19,245 bases of DNA from BOG-908 sp964657885 (GCA_964657885.1 CAZZWO010000037.1:1-19245); one strand, 5' to 3'. Counted from the stretch's first letter, positions 7,602-14,285 are shown. Program-made: numbers and translations. The notes: generated by a model not told the origin, from the sequence alone.

Positions 7602-8284
7602 GACAGCGCCCCCTTTCCTGCGCTTCCGGTCCGGATGTCCACATCACCACCCGGCGCCAGGGGCCCGCCGGTGACCATCGACACCAGGGTCGACGGCACC
7701 AGCATGACCAGCACCACGTGCACGACCAGGAACGCGGTGATGCAGGACATCAGGGCGAAATGGATGCGCCGCGCGATGTCGTAGCCGCCGAACACCCAGG
7801 TCAGCGCACCGAGTTGCACCGGCTTCCATATCGAAAGCCCGCTGAGCACGGCAAGCACTGACGCGGCCAGCACCAGCACATACAACAGCCGTTGCACCGC
7901 GTTGTAGCTGCCCATCCGGTGCACCAGGCGCAGGCGCAAGGCGGCCCAGAAATCGCGTGCCACATCGCGCGGGCGCACCGGCAGGAAATCATGCCGGAAA
8001 TGCCCGCTGGCCAATCCCCAACCGAGATAGACCAGCCCGTCGGCAATCAGCACCCACATCGCGCTGATATGCCAGGCGATGCCGGCGCCGAGCCAGCCGC
8101 CGAGCGTGATCGAGGGCGGGATGACGAAGGGCAGGATCGGCGAGGCGTTGTAAATGGCCCAGCCGCTGAGGATCATGGTGATCATCGCCGCCGCACCGAC
8201 CCAGTGGGTGATGCGCACGATAGCCGGATGCGCGCGGCCGCCGATACGCCGGCCGGCGGAGGCGCTGGTGTCTGAAGGTGTCAT
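7598..8284 (-). CDS. Cytochrome b561-type membrane subunit
   Basis: Di-heme b-type cytochrome of 228 residues resembling the Ni,Fe-hydrogenase/formate dehydrogenase cytochrome b family. Four membrane segments lie near 28-46, 70-90, 131-153 and 175-197. Histidines suited to bind heme are His27 (ITHWV), His72 (AWHISAMW), His175 (RIHFALM) and His189 (VVHVVLV). It probably passes electrons from quinol to the periplasmic molybdoenzyme encoded next (4-bp overlap). E. coli MsrP instead uses MsrQ, a different heme-protein family. The ATG at 8284 is preferred over 8296 because GGAGAG sits 4 to 6 bases upstream of it. It is the first gene of the minus-strand operon and follows a SigF-type promoter motif. 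Confidence 0.87.
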   Translation of the reverse strand: MTPSDTSASAGRRIGGRAHPAIVRITHWVGAAAMITMILSGWAIYNASPILPFVIPPSITLGGWLGAGIAWHISAMWVLIADGLVYLGWGLASGHFRHDFLPVRPRDVARDFWAALRLRLVHRMGSYNAVQRLLYVLVLAASVLAVLSGLSIWKPVQLGALTWVFGGYDIARRIHFALMSCITAFLVVHVVLVMLVPSTLVSMVTGGPLAPGGDVDIRTGSAGKGALS

Positions 8285-8324
8285 CCCGCTCTCCATGCCA
8301 GCGGATGGCCGCTAGCCTCTTGTA

Positions 8325-8350
8325 TTCGCCCGACAGCATCTGAAAGTTAC
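8325..8350 (-). promoter_or_regulatory. SigF-type ECF promoter, minus operon
   Basis: Read on the minus strand this is GTAACT (8350-8345), a 16-base spacer, then CGAA (8328-8325). It differs by one base from the GTAACC-N16-CGAA consensus reported for Caulobacter SigF. Transcription would start near 8317, about 30 bases before the cytochrome b ATG. Confidence 0.72.
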
Positions 8351-8379
8351 GGCTGGCCGTTCAAGGACCACGGCCGGCC
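8351..8379. repeat. Inverted repeat between divergent SigF promoters
   Basis: GGCTGGCCGT (8351-8360) and ACGGCCGGCC (8370-8379) are inverted with 9 of 10 bases matching around a 9-base spacer. The repeat abuts the -35 of the minus-strand promoter and lies between the two -35 boxes. It could be an operator for a further regulator, but a GC-rich chance dyad is also possible. Confidence 0.35.
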
Positions 8380-8399
8380 ATTCGAGGCTGATCGCCGGC

Positions 8400-8425
8400 G
8401 TAACCGGCACGGTCCGGCAAGCGAA
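8400..8425 (+). promoter_or_regulatory. SigF-type ECF promoter, msrBA operon
   Basis: GTAACC (8400-8405), a 16-base spacer, and CGAA (8422-8425) match exactly the GTAACC-N16-CGAA consensus described for Caulobacter SigF. Transcription would begin near 8433, leaving a leader of about 57 bases before msrB. Confidence 0.78.
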
Positions 8426-8489
8426 ACACACGGCAGACGGGCGTAGCGGCAAGCCGGTGCGCCACCGACGACCGCATGGAGCATGAGCG

Positions 8490-8978
8490 ATGACACGACG
8501 CAATCTGCTGGCCGGAGCAGCCACGATCGGCTTGGTCGGGTGGCTGGCCGCCCCTCGCCGGACGAAGGCCGCAATGGAGCATTTCAGCGTCGTGCACACC
8601 GACGCGGAATGGCGCCACCTGCTTTCGCCGGAAGCTTACGAAGTGTTGCGCCAGCAGGGCACCGAAGCGCCGGAGTCCAGCCCACTCGATCACGAGTTCA
8701 GTGCGGGGCGCTACGATTGTGCGGGCTGCGCGCACAGACTTTTCGCGTCCAACACCAAGTTCGACAGCGGCACCGGATGGCCCAGCTTCTACCAGCCGCT
8801 GCCCGGCGCCGTCTCCACGCAGAGCGACAACTCGATGATGATGGACCGCACCGAAGTGCATTGCAGCCAATGCGGCGGACATCTGGGCCACGTGTTCGAT
8901 GACGGGCCGAAGCCCACCGGATTGCGCTACTGCATGAACGGCGTGGCGCTCACCTTCCAGAAAGGAGCCGGCGTATGA
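8490..8978 (+). CDS. msrB: Peptide-methionine (R)-S-oxide reductase MsrB, exported
   Basis: Reduces methionine R-sulfoxide in proteins. The 162-residue chain starts with a short twin-arginine-like leader (TRRNLLAG, then a hydrophobic run to about residue 22), so it is probably exported. The four zinc cysteines are C77, C80, C125 and C128. The catalytic cysteine is C148 in RYCMNGVAL, and the substrate-pocket block KFDSGTGWPSF is intact. No other cysteine exists, so there is no resolving cysteine and regeneration must differ from two-Cys MsrB proteins. The GGAG at 8478-8481 precedes the ATG. Its stop overlaps the msrA start (ATGA), indicating coupled translation. It follows the exact SigF-type promoter motif at 8400-8425. 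Confidence 0.95.
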   Translation: MTRRNLLAGAATIGLVGWLAAPRRTKAAMEHFSVVHTDAEWRHLLSPEAYEVLRQQGTEAPESSPLDHEFSAGRYDCAGCAHRLFASNTKFDSGTGWPSFYQPLPGAVSTQSDNSMMMDRTEVHCSQCGGHLGHVFDDGPKPTGLRYCMNGVALTFQKGAGV

Positions 8979-9685
8979 ACCGCTTTTCCCGCGTATCGCA
9001 GTGGGCGCTCGGGGGCGGTGCCGCCGTGCTGCTCGCAACCACGTTCCTGCACGCGCCGGCACGCGGCGCCGAGGACATGCACGTGGTGCCCGCACCGGCC
9101 GTCCAGTCCCAGCCGGGCGACAATTCCAACACCGCGGTGCTCGCCGGCGGGTGCTTCTGGGGCGTTCAGGGCGTATTCGAGCATGTGCGCGGCGTGCAAC
9201 GCGTGCTGGCCGGCTATAGCGGCGGCGAGAAATCGACCGCGGAGTACGAGACGGTCAGCGGCGGCGACACGGGACATGCGGAATCAGTGCAGATCACCTA
9301 CGATCCGAAGCAGATAAGCTACGGGCGCATCCTGCAGATATTCTTCAGCGTCGCACTCGATCCGACGATGAAGGATGCGCAGGGCCCGGATAGCGGTTCG
9401 CAGTACCGGTCGGAAATCTTCGCCGCGAACGATGCGCAGGCGAAGCTCGCGCACGCCTACATCGCGCAGCTGGACGCGGCACACACCTTCCACGCACCGA
9501 TCGCCACGCGCGTCGACCCGCTGCACGGCTTCTACCCGGCCGAGGCCTACCATCAGGATTTCCTGGAGACGCATCCGAACTACCCGTACATCGTCTATAA
9601 CGACATGCCGAAGGTCGAGGCGCTGAAGCGGCTGTTTCCGCAAGATTATGTTGCCCGCGCCATGACCAGCGGCACAAAATCGTAG
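8975..9685 (+). CDS. msrA: Peptide-methionine (S)-S-oxide reductase MsrA, exported
   Basis: Reduces methionine S-sulfoxide and complements MsrB. The 236-residue protein begins with a Sec-type signal peptide: basic start, hydrophobic 10-26, likely cleavage after Ala32 (ARGA/ED). The mature part has the MsrA active site GGCFWG with catalytic Cys60, the GYSGG and GHAESVQ blocks, and the SQYRSEIF segment. Cys60 is the only cysteine, so the usual C-terminal resolving cysteines are absent. The strong AAAGGAG (8961-8967) lies inside the end of msrB. No thioredoxin-like domain is fused, unlike Neisseria PilB. It is the last gene of the SigF-type msrBA operon and ends at the palindromic element. Confidence 0.95.
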   Translation: MNRFSRVSQWALGGGAAVLLATTFLHAPARGAEDMHVVPAPAVQSQPGDNSNTAVLAGGCFWGVQGVFEHVRGVQRVLAGYSGGEKSTAEYETVSGGDTGHAESVQITYDPKQISYGRILQIFFSVALDPTMKDAQGPDSGSQYRSEIFAANDAQAKLAHAYIAQLDAAHTFHAPIATRVDPLHGFYPAEAYHQDFLETHPNYPYIVYNDMPKVEALKRLFPQDYVARAMTSGTKS

Positions 9686-9701
9686 GTTTAATAAGCAAGT
9701 T

Positions 9702-9817
9702 CTTCTTTTCTGAAGAAAAGAAGCAAAAGACTTTTGAGTCGCTGTCGCGATTTTATCAGGAGATTCCGCGACAGCACTAGCAAAGTCTTTTTGCTTCTTT
9801 TTCTCCAGAAAAAGAAG
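9702..9817. repeat. AT-rich nested palindromic element
   Basis: This 116-bp imperfect palindrome has three levels. The outer arms (9702-9736 and 9781-9817) are inverted copies. Each arm is itself a hairpin: CTTCTTTTC/GAAAAGAAG in the left arm (9702-9723), and an 11-bp stem in the right arm (9794-9817). The centre carries a perfect inverted repeat, GCTGTCGCG (9741-9749) with CGCGACAGC (9767-9775). It fills most of the gap between the convergent msrA and lrp genes, in a sharp drop of GC content. It may act as a bidirectional terminator. The nested form suggests a dispersed palindromic repeat, and I have the impression of similar intergenic units in Acetobacteraceae, but that is memory only. Confidence 0.75.
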
Positions 9818-9824
9818 CCTTCCC

Positions 9825-10244
9825 TCAAGCCATCGAGCTAGACAACAGCAGGCTGGTTTCCGAATTGGCGATACCGTCGATCTGACGGATGCGGCGCAGG
9901 ACGGCGTCGAAACTCTCCAGGCTGTCGGCCCCGAGTTCCACGACGGCGTCCCAGCGCCCGTTGGTGGTGTGAACGCAACTGACTTCCGGCAGCGCCCGCA
10001 ATGCGCGCAACACCGAAGCGGACCGGTCGCCGCGCACCTCGACCGTCATGATCGCGCGCACCCCCGGGGCCGCCTCCGGCCGCAATCGCAATGTAAAACC
10101 CTGGATGGTGCCGCGCTCCAGCAGGCGGTCGATGCGGTTCTGGACGGTGCCCCTCGATACGCCCAGCGAGGCTGCCAGGGATGAGACCGGCCGGCGTGCG
10201 TCCTGCCGCAGCAGGTTGATCAACTGTCGATCCGTGTCGTCCAT
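9825..10244 (-). CDS. Lrp/AsnC family transcriptional regulator
   Basis: Small amino-acid-responsive DNA-binding protein of 139 residues. The N-terminal helix-turn-helix runs from about 3 to 50 (DDTDRQLINLLRQDARRPV, then SLAASLGVSRGTVQNRIDRL). The C-terminal RAM/effector domain spans about 62-135 and includes VEVRGDR, the LPEVSCVHTTNGRWDAVVEL block and SFDAVLRRIRQIDGI. The ATG at 10244 gives the canonical family start. An in-frame TTG at 10280 would add 12 residues and is less likely. No strong ribosome site is visible. It is divergent from the ornithine aminotransferase rocD with 167 bp between them, and overlapping inverted repeats lie in that gap. Control of rocD in response to ornithine or arginine is therefore the likely job, but this is inference. 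Confidence 0.92.
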   Translation of the reverse strand: MDDTDRQLINLLRQDARRPVSSLAASLGVSRGTVQNRIDRLLERGTIQGFTLRLRPEAAPGVRAIMTVEVRGDRSASVLRALRALPEVSCVHTTNGRWDAVVELGADSLESFDAVLRRIRQIDGIANSETSLLLSSSMA

Positions 10245-10265
10245 GTAGGGCTTAATGACAACAAA

Positions 10266-10299
10266 TTGGCAAATCGCCAAAACATGCTGACGATTTGCC
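10266..10299. promoter_or_regulatory. Candidate Lrp-type operator between lrp and rocD
   Basis: Two overlapping inverted repeats share bases. TTGGC-AAATC-GCCAA lies at 10266-10280. A perfect 9-bp pair, GGCAAATCG (10268-10276) and CGATTTGCC (10291-10299), has a 14-base spacer. Half-site centres are about 23 bp apart, near two helical turns, as expected for a dimeric or tetrameric regulator. The site begins 22 bp upstream of the lrp start and could control both genes. Confidence 0.5.
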
Positions 10300-10411
10300 C
10301 CGTTGGGGGGCGTTTCAAGACAGTTTTTCTGTAGCTCTTGGCGGCGGTTCGGCAGAGGCTCGGCGTTCTCTCATCAGCCGCCGACGGCATCGCCCTCAGG
10401 ATCACTCCGCC

Positions 10412-11524
10412 ATGGACCACGGCTTCATCTCCGGCCAGCACACGCCGCGGCTCACCACCGCCGACTACCTGGCGTTGGAGGCGTTGTATGGTGCCAGCAA
10501 CTACAAGCCGATGGACGTCGTGCTGACCCGCGGCGAAGGCGTGTGGGTGTGGGACGTCGAAGGGCGCCAGTATCTCGACTGCCTGTCGGCCTACTCGGCG
10601 GTGAACCAGGGGCATTGCCACCCGCGCATCCTGGCCGCGATGGTCGATCAGGCATCGCGGCTGACCCTCACCTCCCGCGCCTTCCGCAACGACCAGCTCG
10701 GGCTGTTCTACGAGGAGATTTGCGCGCTGACGCATACCAGCGCGGTGCTGCCGATGAACTCGGGGGCCGAGGCGGTCGAGAGCGCGCTGAAGGTGGCCCG
10801 CAAATGGGGCTACCAGGTCAAGGGCGTGCCCGAGAACCAGGCCGAGATCATCGTGTGCGGCGACAATTTCCACGGCCGCACCCTGGCCATCGTGGGCTTC
10901 TCGACCGACCCGGTCAGCCGGCGCGATTTCGGGCCGTTCACGCCCGGTTTCGTGGTTGTNNNNNNNNNNNNNNNNNNNNNNNNNNNNNNNNNNNNNNNNN
11001 NNNNNNNNNNNNNNNNNNNNNNNNNNNNNNNNNNNNNNNNNNNNNNNNNNNNNNNNNNNGTCGAGGCGGACCTCACCCTGGTCGGCAAGGCGTTGTCCGG
11101 CGGCTTCTACCCGGTCTCGGCGGTGCTTTCGAACGCCGAGGTGATGGGCGTGCTGAAGCCGGGCGAGCATGGCAGCACCTTCGGCGGCAACCCGCTCGCC
11201 TGCGCGGTGGCGCGGATGGCGATGCGCGTGCTGACCGAGGAGGGCATGATCGACAACGCCGCTGTGATGGGCGCGCGCATGCTGGACGGCCTGCGGCAGA
11301 TTGCGTCGCCGCGCGTGCGGGAGGTTCGTGGCCGCGGCCTGATGCTCGCCGTCGAACTGCACCCGGACGCGGGCGGCGCAGGCCCGGTCTGTAAGTCGCT
11401 GCAGAAGCTGGGTCTGCTCTGCAAGGAGACGCATGAGCACACCATCCGCATCGCGCCCCCGCTGGTCATCACCGCCGACCAGGTGGACTGGGCGCTCGAC
11501 AAGTTCGCAACCGCCCTGAATTAG
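10412..11524 (+). CDS. rocD: Ornithine aminotransferase, interrupted by assembly gap
   Basis: PLP-dependent class III aminotransferase converting L-ornithine plus 2-oxoglutarate to glutamate-5-semialdehyde and glutamate. Before the gap, residues 1-183 show the RocD-type start (YKPMDVVLTRGEGVWVWDVE), AYSAVNQGHCHPRI, the cofactor loop MNSGAEAVESALKVARKWGY and NFHGRT. After the gap the PLP lysine is in LVGKALSGG (codon 11087-11089), followed by HGSTFGGNPLAC. The 100 Ns stand for 33-34 codons, but by comparison with remembered RocD sequences about 75 residues are missing, including the segment with the PLP-binding Asp (LDEIQTG). The true protein is probably about 410 residues and intact. Start 10412 has AGGA about 11 bases upstream. 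The last codons overlap the hutI end by 4 bp. Confidence 0.9.
   Translation: MDHGFISGQHTPRLTTADYLALEALYGASNYKPMDVVLTRGEGVWVWDVEGRQYLDCLSAYSAVNQGHCHPRILAAMVDQASRLTLTSRAFRNDQLGLFYEEICALTHTSAVLPMNSGAEAVESALKVARKWGYQVKGVPENQAEIIVCGDNFHGRTLAIVGFSTDPVSRRDFGPFTPGFVVXXXXXXXXXXXXXXXXXXXXXXXXXXXXXXXXXXVEADLTLVGKALSGGFYPVSAVLSNAEVMGVLKPGEHGSTFGGNPLACAVARMAMRVLTEEGMIDNAAVMGARMLDGLRQIASPRVREVRGRGLMLAVELHPDAGGAGPVCKSLQKLGLLCKETHEHTIRIAPPLVITADQVDWALDKFATALN
10960..11059. other. Assembly gap, 100 N
   Basis: Exactly 100 Ns, a common placeholder for a gap of unknown size. It lies inside rocD and happens to keep the reading frame. Confidence 0.98.
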
Positions 11525-12762
11525 CGGGAGCTGTCCCTGCGCGTTAAGACCACCGGGCTCACATGGACGGGCGAAATACCGCCCATCCAGTAGGCGAGCT
11601 CGCGCGGGTGGCCGATCTGCCAGACCGCGAACTCGGCGGCTTTCCCTGTCTCGAGCGTGCCGATTTCACCGGCGAGGCCCAGGGCTGCGGCGGCTTCGCG
11701 GGTGGCGCCGGCGAGCGCTTCTTCGGGGGTCAGGCGGAACAGCGCGCAGGCGAGGTTCATCGCCATCAGCAGGGAGCACATCGGCGACGAGCCGGGGTTG
11801 CAATCGGTTGCGACCGCCATCTTGACGCCATGCGCGCGGAACGCTGCCACCGGCGGCGGCTGGCGCGCGCCGACCGTGGCATAGGCCCCCGGCAGCAGCA
11901 CGGCGACTGTGCCCGCTTTCGCCATCGCCTGAGCGCCTGCATCGGAGGTGTATTCCAGATGGTCCGCCGATAACGCGCCGTGGCTGGCTGCGAGCGCCGC
12001 GCCGCCGCCATCGCTCAACTGGTCCGCATGCAGCTTCACCGGCAGCCCGAGCATGTGCGCGGCGTCGAACACCCGGGCGATCTGGGCACGGTCGAACGCG
12101 ATGGTTTCGGCAAACCCATCGACCGCGTCGGCAAGGTTCTCGGCCGCCGCTGCCGGCAGGATGTCGTGCACGATATGGTCCACATAGGCGTCGGTGCGGC
12201 CGGCGAACTCGGGCGGGGTTGCGTGTGCCGCGAGCAGGCTGGTACGCACCCGGATGCCGTGGAGTTGGCCGAGTGCGCGGGCCGCGCGCAGCATCTTCAG
12301 CTCCGATTCGAGCGACAGGCCGTAGCCGGATTTGATCTCGACGGTGCGCACGCCTTCAGCCAGCAGCCGCAGCAGCCGCTGCTCGGCCTGCGCGGCCAAC
12401 TCCGCCTCGCTCGCCTCCCGCGTGGCCCGCACCGTGGACAGGATGCCGCCGCCGCGCTTGGCCGCGCGCTCGTAGCTGTCGCCACGCAGCCGCGCCTCGA
12501 ACTCCTCGGCCCGGTTGCCGGCAAACACCAGATGCGTGTGGCAGTCGATCAGCGCCGGGGTGATCCAGGCGGCTTCAGGCGTGTGCACCACCGTGCGGGG
12601 ACCTTGCAGATCGGCTGGCAGCGCATGCCGCTCGCCGGCCCAGGCGATCCGGCCATGCGAGATGGCCAGGACGCCGTCGGTGACCGCGCCGTAAGCCTCC
12701 GGTCCCGGCTTCATCGTCGCCAGGCTTGCGTGCCAGATTTCGTCCGCCGCTTCGGTCATCAT
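11521..12762 (-). CDS. hutI: Imidazolonepropionase HutI
   Basis: Third step of histidine degradation: hydrolyses 4-imidazolone-5-propionate to N-formimino-L-glutamate. The 413-residue length is normal for this metal-dependent amidohydrolase. Metal ligands are visible as His75 and His77 (DCHTHLVFAGNR), His245 (KLHADQLSDGGG) and Asp320 (ATDCNPGSSP). His180 (LLAAHATPPEF) and the EIKSGYGL block (142-149) are further HutI signatures. The tandem ATG pair at 12762/12759 follows GGGGAA. I chose the first, and the second would shorten the protein by one residue. It is divergent from hutFUHG across 114 bp and tail-to-tail with rocD, sharing four bases at the stops. Confidence 0.96.
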   Translation of the reverse strand: MMTEAADEIWHASLATMKPGPEAYGAVTDGVLAISHGRIAWAGERHALPADLQGPRTVVHTPEAAWITPALIDCHTHLVFAGNRAEEFEARLRGDSYERAAKRGGGILSTVRATREASEAELAAQAEQRLLRLLAEGVRTVEIKSGYGLSLESELKMLRAARALGQLHGIRVRTSLLAAHATPPEFAGRTDAYVDHIVHDILPAAAAENLADAVDGFAETIAFDRAQIARVFDAAHMLGLPVKLHADQLSDGGGAALAASHGALSADHLEYTSDAGAQAMAKAGTVAVLLPGAYATVGARQPPPVAAFRAHGVKMAVATDCNPGSSPMCSLLMAMNLACALFRLTPEEALAGATREAAAALGLAGEIGTLETGKAAEFAVWQIGHPRELAYWMGGISPVHVSPVVLTRRDSSR

Positions 12763-12876
12763 CGTTCCCCAATGCGGCGAACCTCGCCGGTGACGCAATG
12801 GGCACGCGCGCCGGGCGCCGCTTTACCTCGAGAGTGGCGCGGGCTAACCGCTGGCCAACCATTTCGATCGGTGCCG
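12763..12876. promoter_or_regulatory. hutI/hutF divergent intergenic region
   Basis: These 114 bp should hold the promoters of hutI (minus) and hutFUHG (plus). I saw no HutC-like TGTATA...ACA operator and no clear -35/-10 pair. The regulator of the pathway is not encoded in the window. Confidence 0.4.
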
Positions 12877-14223
12877 ATGCCGTCCCTTTCCGCCGACTGG
12901 GTGCTTCTGGACGAAGGCTGGGCGGCCGGCGCGCTGGTCACCCACGAGAACGGCACGATCACCAGCATCGGCACTGGCCGCGCCGCGGACCATGTCGCCG
13001 GCGCGCTGCTGCCCGGCATGACCAACCTGCACAGCCATGCCTTTCAGCGCAGCTTCGCCGGCCAGACCGAATACGCAGGCGGCGGCGGTGATTTCTGGAG
13101 CTGGCGGGAAGCGATGTATCGCGCGGCGGGCAGCATCGAACCCGACACGATGGCGCCGATCGCCGCTTATGTCGGGATGCTGGCGCTGCAGGGCGGCTTC
13201 ACCTCGCTTGTCGAGTTCCACTATTTGCAGAACGCACCCGACGGCACGCCGTACGCCCACCGTCCCGCCATGGCCGAAGCCATCATGGAGGGGGCGCAGC
13301 AGGCCGGCATCGGGCTCACCATGCTGTTCGGCATATACGAGACGGGCAATTTCGGCGGCGTGCCGCTGGAAGGGGGCCAGCTTCGGTTCCGCACCTCGCC
13401 GGACGCGGCACTGGCGATGCTTGCCGATGCGCGAGTGCACGAGGGGCCGGACCTGCGCTTCGGGCTGTCGCCGCACAGTCTGCGCGCGGTGCCGCCGGCA
13501 TCGCTGGCGCGGGCGGCGGCGGGGCTGGCAGCGATCGATTCGAAGGCACCGATCCACATCCATGCCGCCGAGCAACGTGCCGAGGTGGCGGCCTGCGTCG
13601 CCGAACTCGGCACGACACCGGTCGCCTGGCTACTCGAACGGACGCCGGTCGGAAAGAATTGGTGCCTGATCCATTCCACCCACACGACCGGCGAAGAACG
13701 GGCGGGTATGGCGCGCGCCGGTGCGGTCGCGGGCCTCTGCCCGACCACCGAGGGCAATCTGGGCGACGGCATCTTCGGGCTGCCCGACTTCGTCGCAGGA
13801 AACGGGCGATTCGGCATCGGCACCGACAGCCATGTCGGCCTGGATGTCTTCGCCGAATTGCGACTGCTGGAGTACAGCCAGCGGCTGCGCACAGAAAAGC
13901 GCAACGTTCTGGCCGGTAACAACGGCCATTCCGGGCGCATCCTCTGGCGATCCGCCGCGACAGGCGGCGCACAGGCGGCGGCGCGAGAAAGCGGCGTCAT
14001 CCGGACCGGTGCGCGGGCCGATTTCGTTGCGATCTCGCCCTCGCCGGAAACCGCACATGCGGGACCCGATTTTTGGCTGGATGCGGCAATCTTCGCCCAG
14101 GATCGCGCCACCGCCGGGCGCCATGTGATGCGCGCCGGTCAGTGGCTGGTTAGCGATGGGGTGCATGCGCGCCAGGATGCGATCACCGCCGCCTATCGTC
14201 GCGCCTTGGCCCGCATCGCGTGA
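12877..14223 (+). CDS. hutF: Formimidoylglutamate deiminase HutF
   Basis: Deaminates N-formimino-L-glutamate to N-formyl-L-glutamate plus ammonia, the step that marks the five-enzyme histidine route of Pseudomonas. The 448-residue amidohydrolase has metal ligands His52 and His54 (NLHSHAFQR), His229 (HIHAAEQ), His266/His269 (LIHSTHTT) and Asp317 (GTDSHVGLD). The FWSWREAMYR block (73-82) and TEGNLGDGIF (291-300) are typical of HutF. ATG 12877 is used, although a GTG two codons upstream is possible. The ribosome site is weak. It is the first gene of a plus-strand hut operon, 62 bp before hutU. Confidence 0.95.
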   Translation: MPSLSADWVLLDEGWAAGALVTHENGTITSIGTGRAADHVAGALLPGMTNLHSHAFQRSFAGQTEYAGGGGDFWSWREAMYRAAGSIEPDTMAPIAAYVGMLALQGGFTSLVEFHYLQNAPDGTPYAHRPAMAEAIMEGAQQAGIGLTMLFGIYETGNFGGVPLEGGQLRFRTSPDAALAMLADARVHEGPDLRFGLSPHSLRAVPPASLARAAAGLAAIDSKAPIHIHAAEQRAEVAACVAELGTTPVAWLLERTPVGKNWCLIHSTHTTGEERAGMARAGAVAGLCPTTEGNLGDGIFGLPDFVAGNGRFGIGTDSHVGLDVFAELRLLEYSQRLRTEKRNVLAGNNGHSGRILWRSAATGGAQAAARESGVIRTGARADFVAISPSPETAHAGPDFWLDAAIFAQDRATAGRHVMRAGQWLVSDGVHARQDAITAAYRRALARIA

Positions 14224-14285
14224 TGGCCAAGAACTGATGATCGCAACCAACGACGCCCCAGCCTTCGGGCCAGAAAGTTCGCCGC

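Noticed and set aside
5547..7784. Very long plus-strand open frame across nrsF, sigF and the molybdoenzyme gene
   Set aside because: Antisense shadow in GC-rich DNA. The three minus-strand genes carry clear family motifs and coupled starts.
9702..9817. Palindromic element as a CRISPR array or insertion-sequence end
   Set aside because: No repeated direct units with spacers, no transposase and no obvious target duplication. It is better described as a nested palindrome.
11980..12876. Upstream extension of the hutF frame across hutI
   Set aside because: It merely stays open antisense to hutI. The HutF homology begins at 12877.
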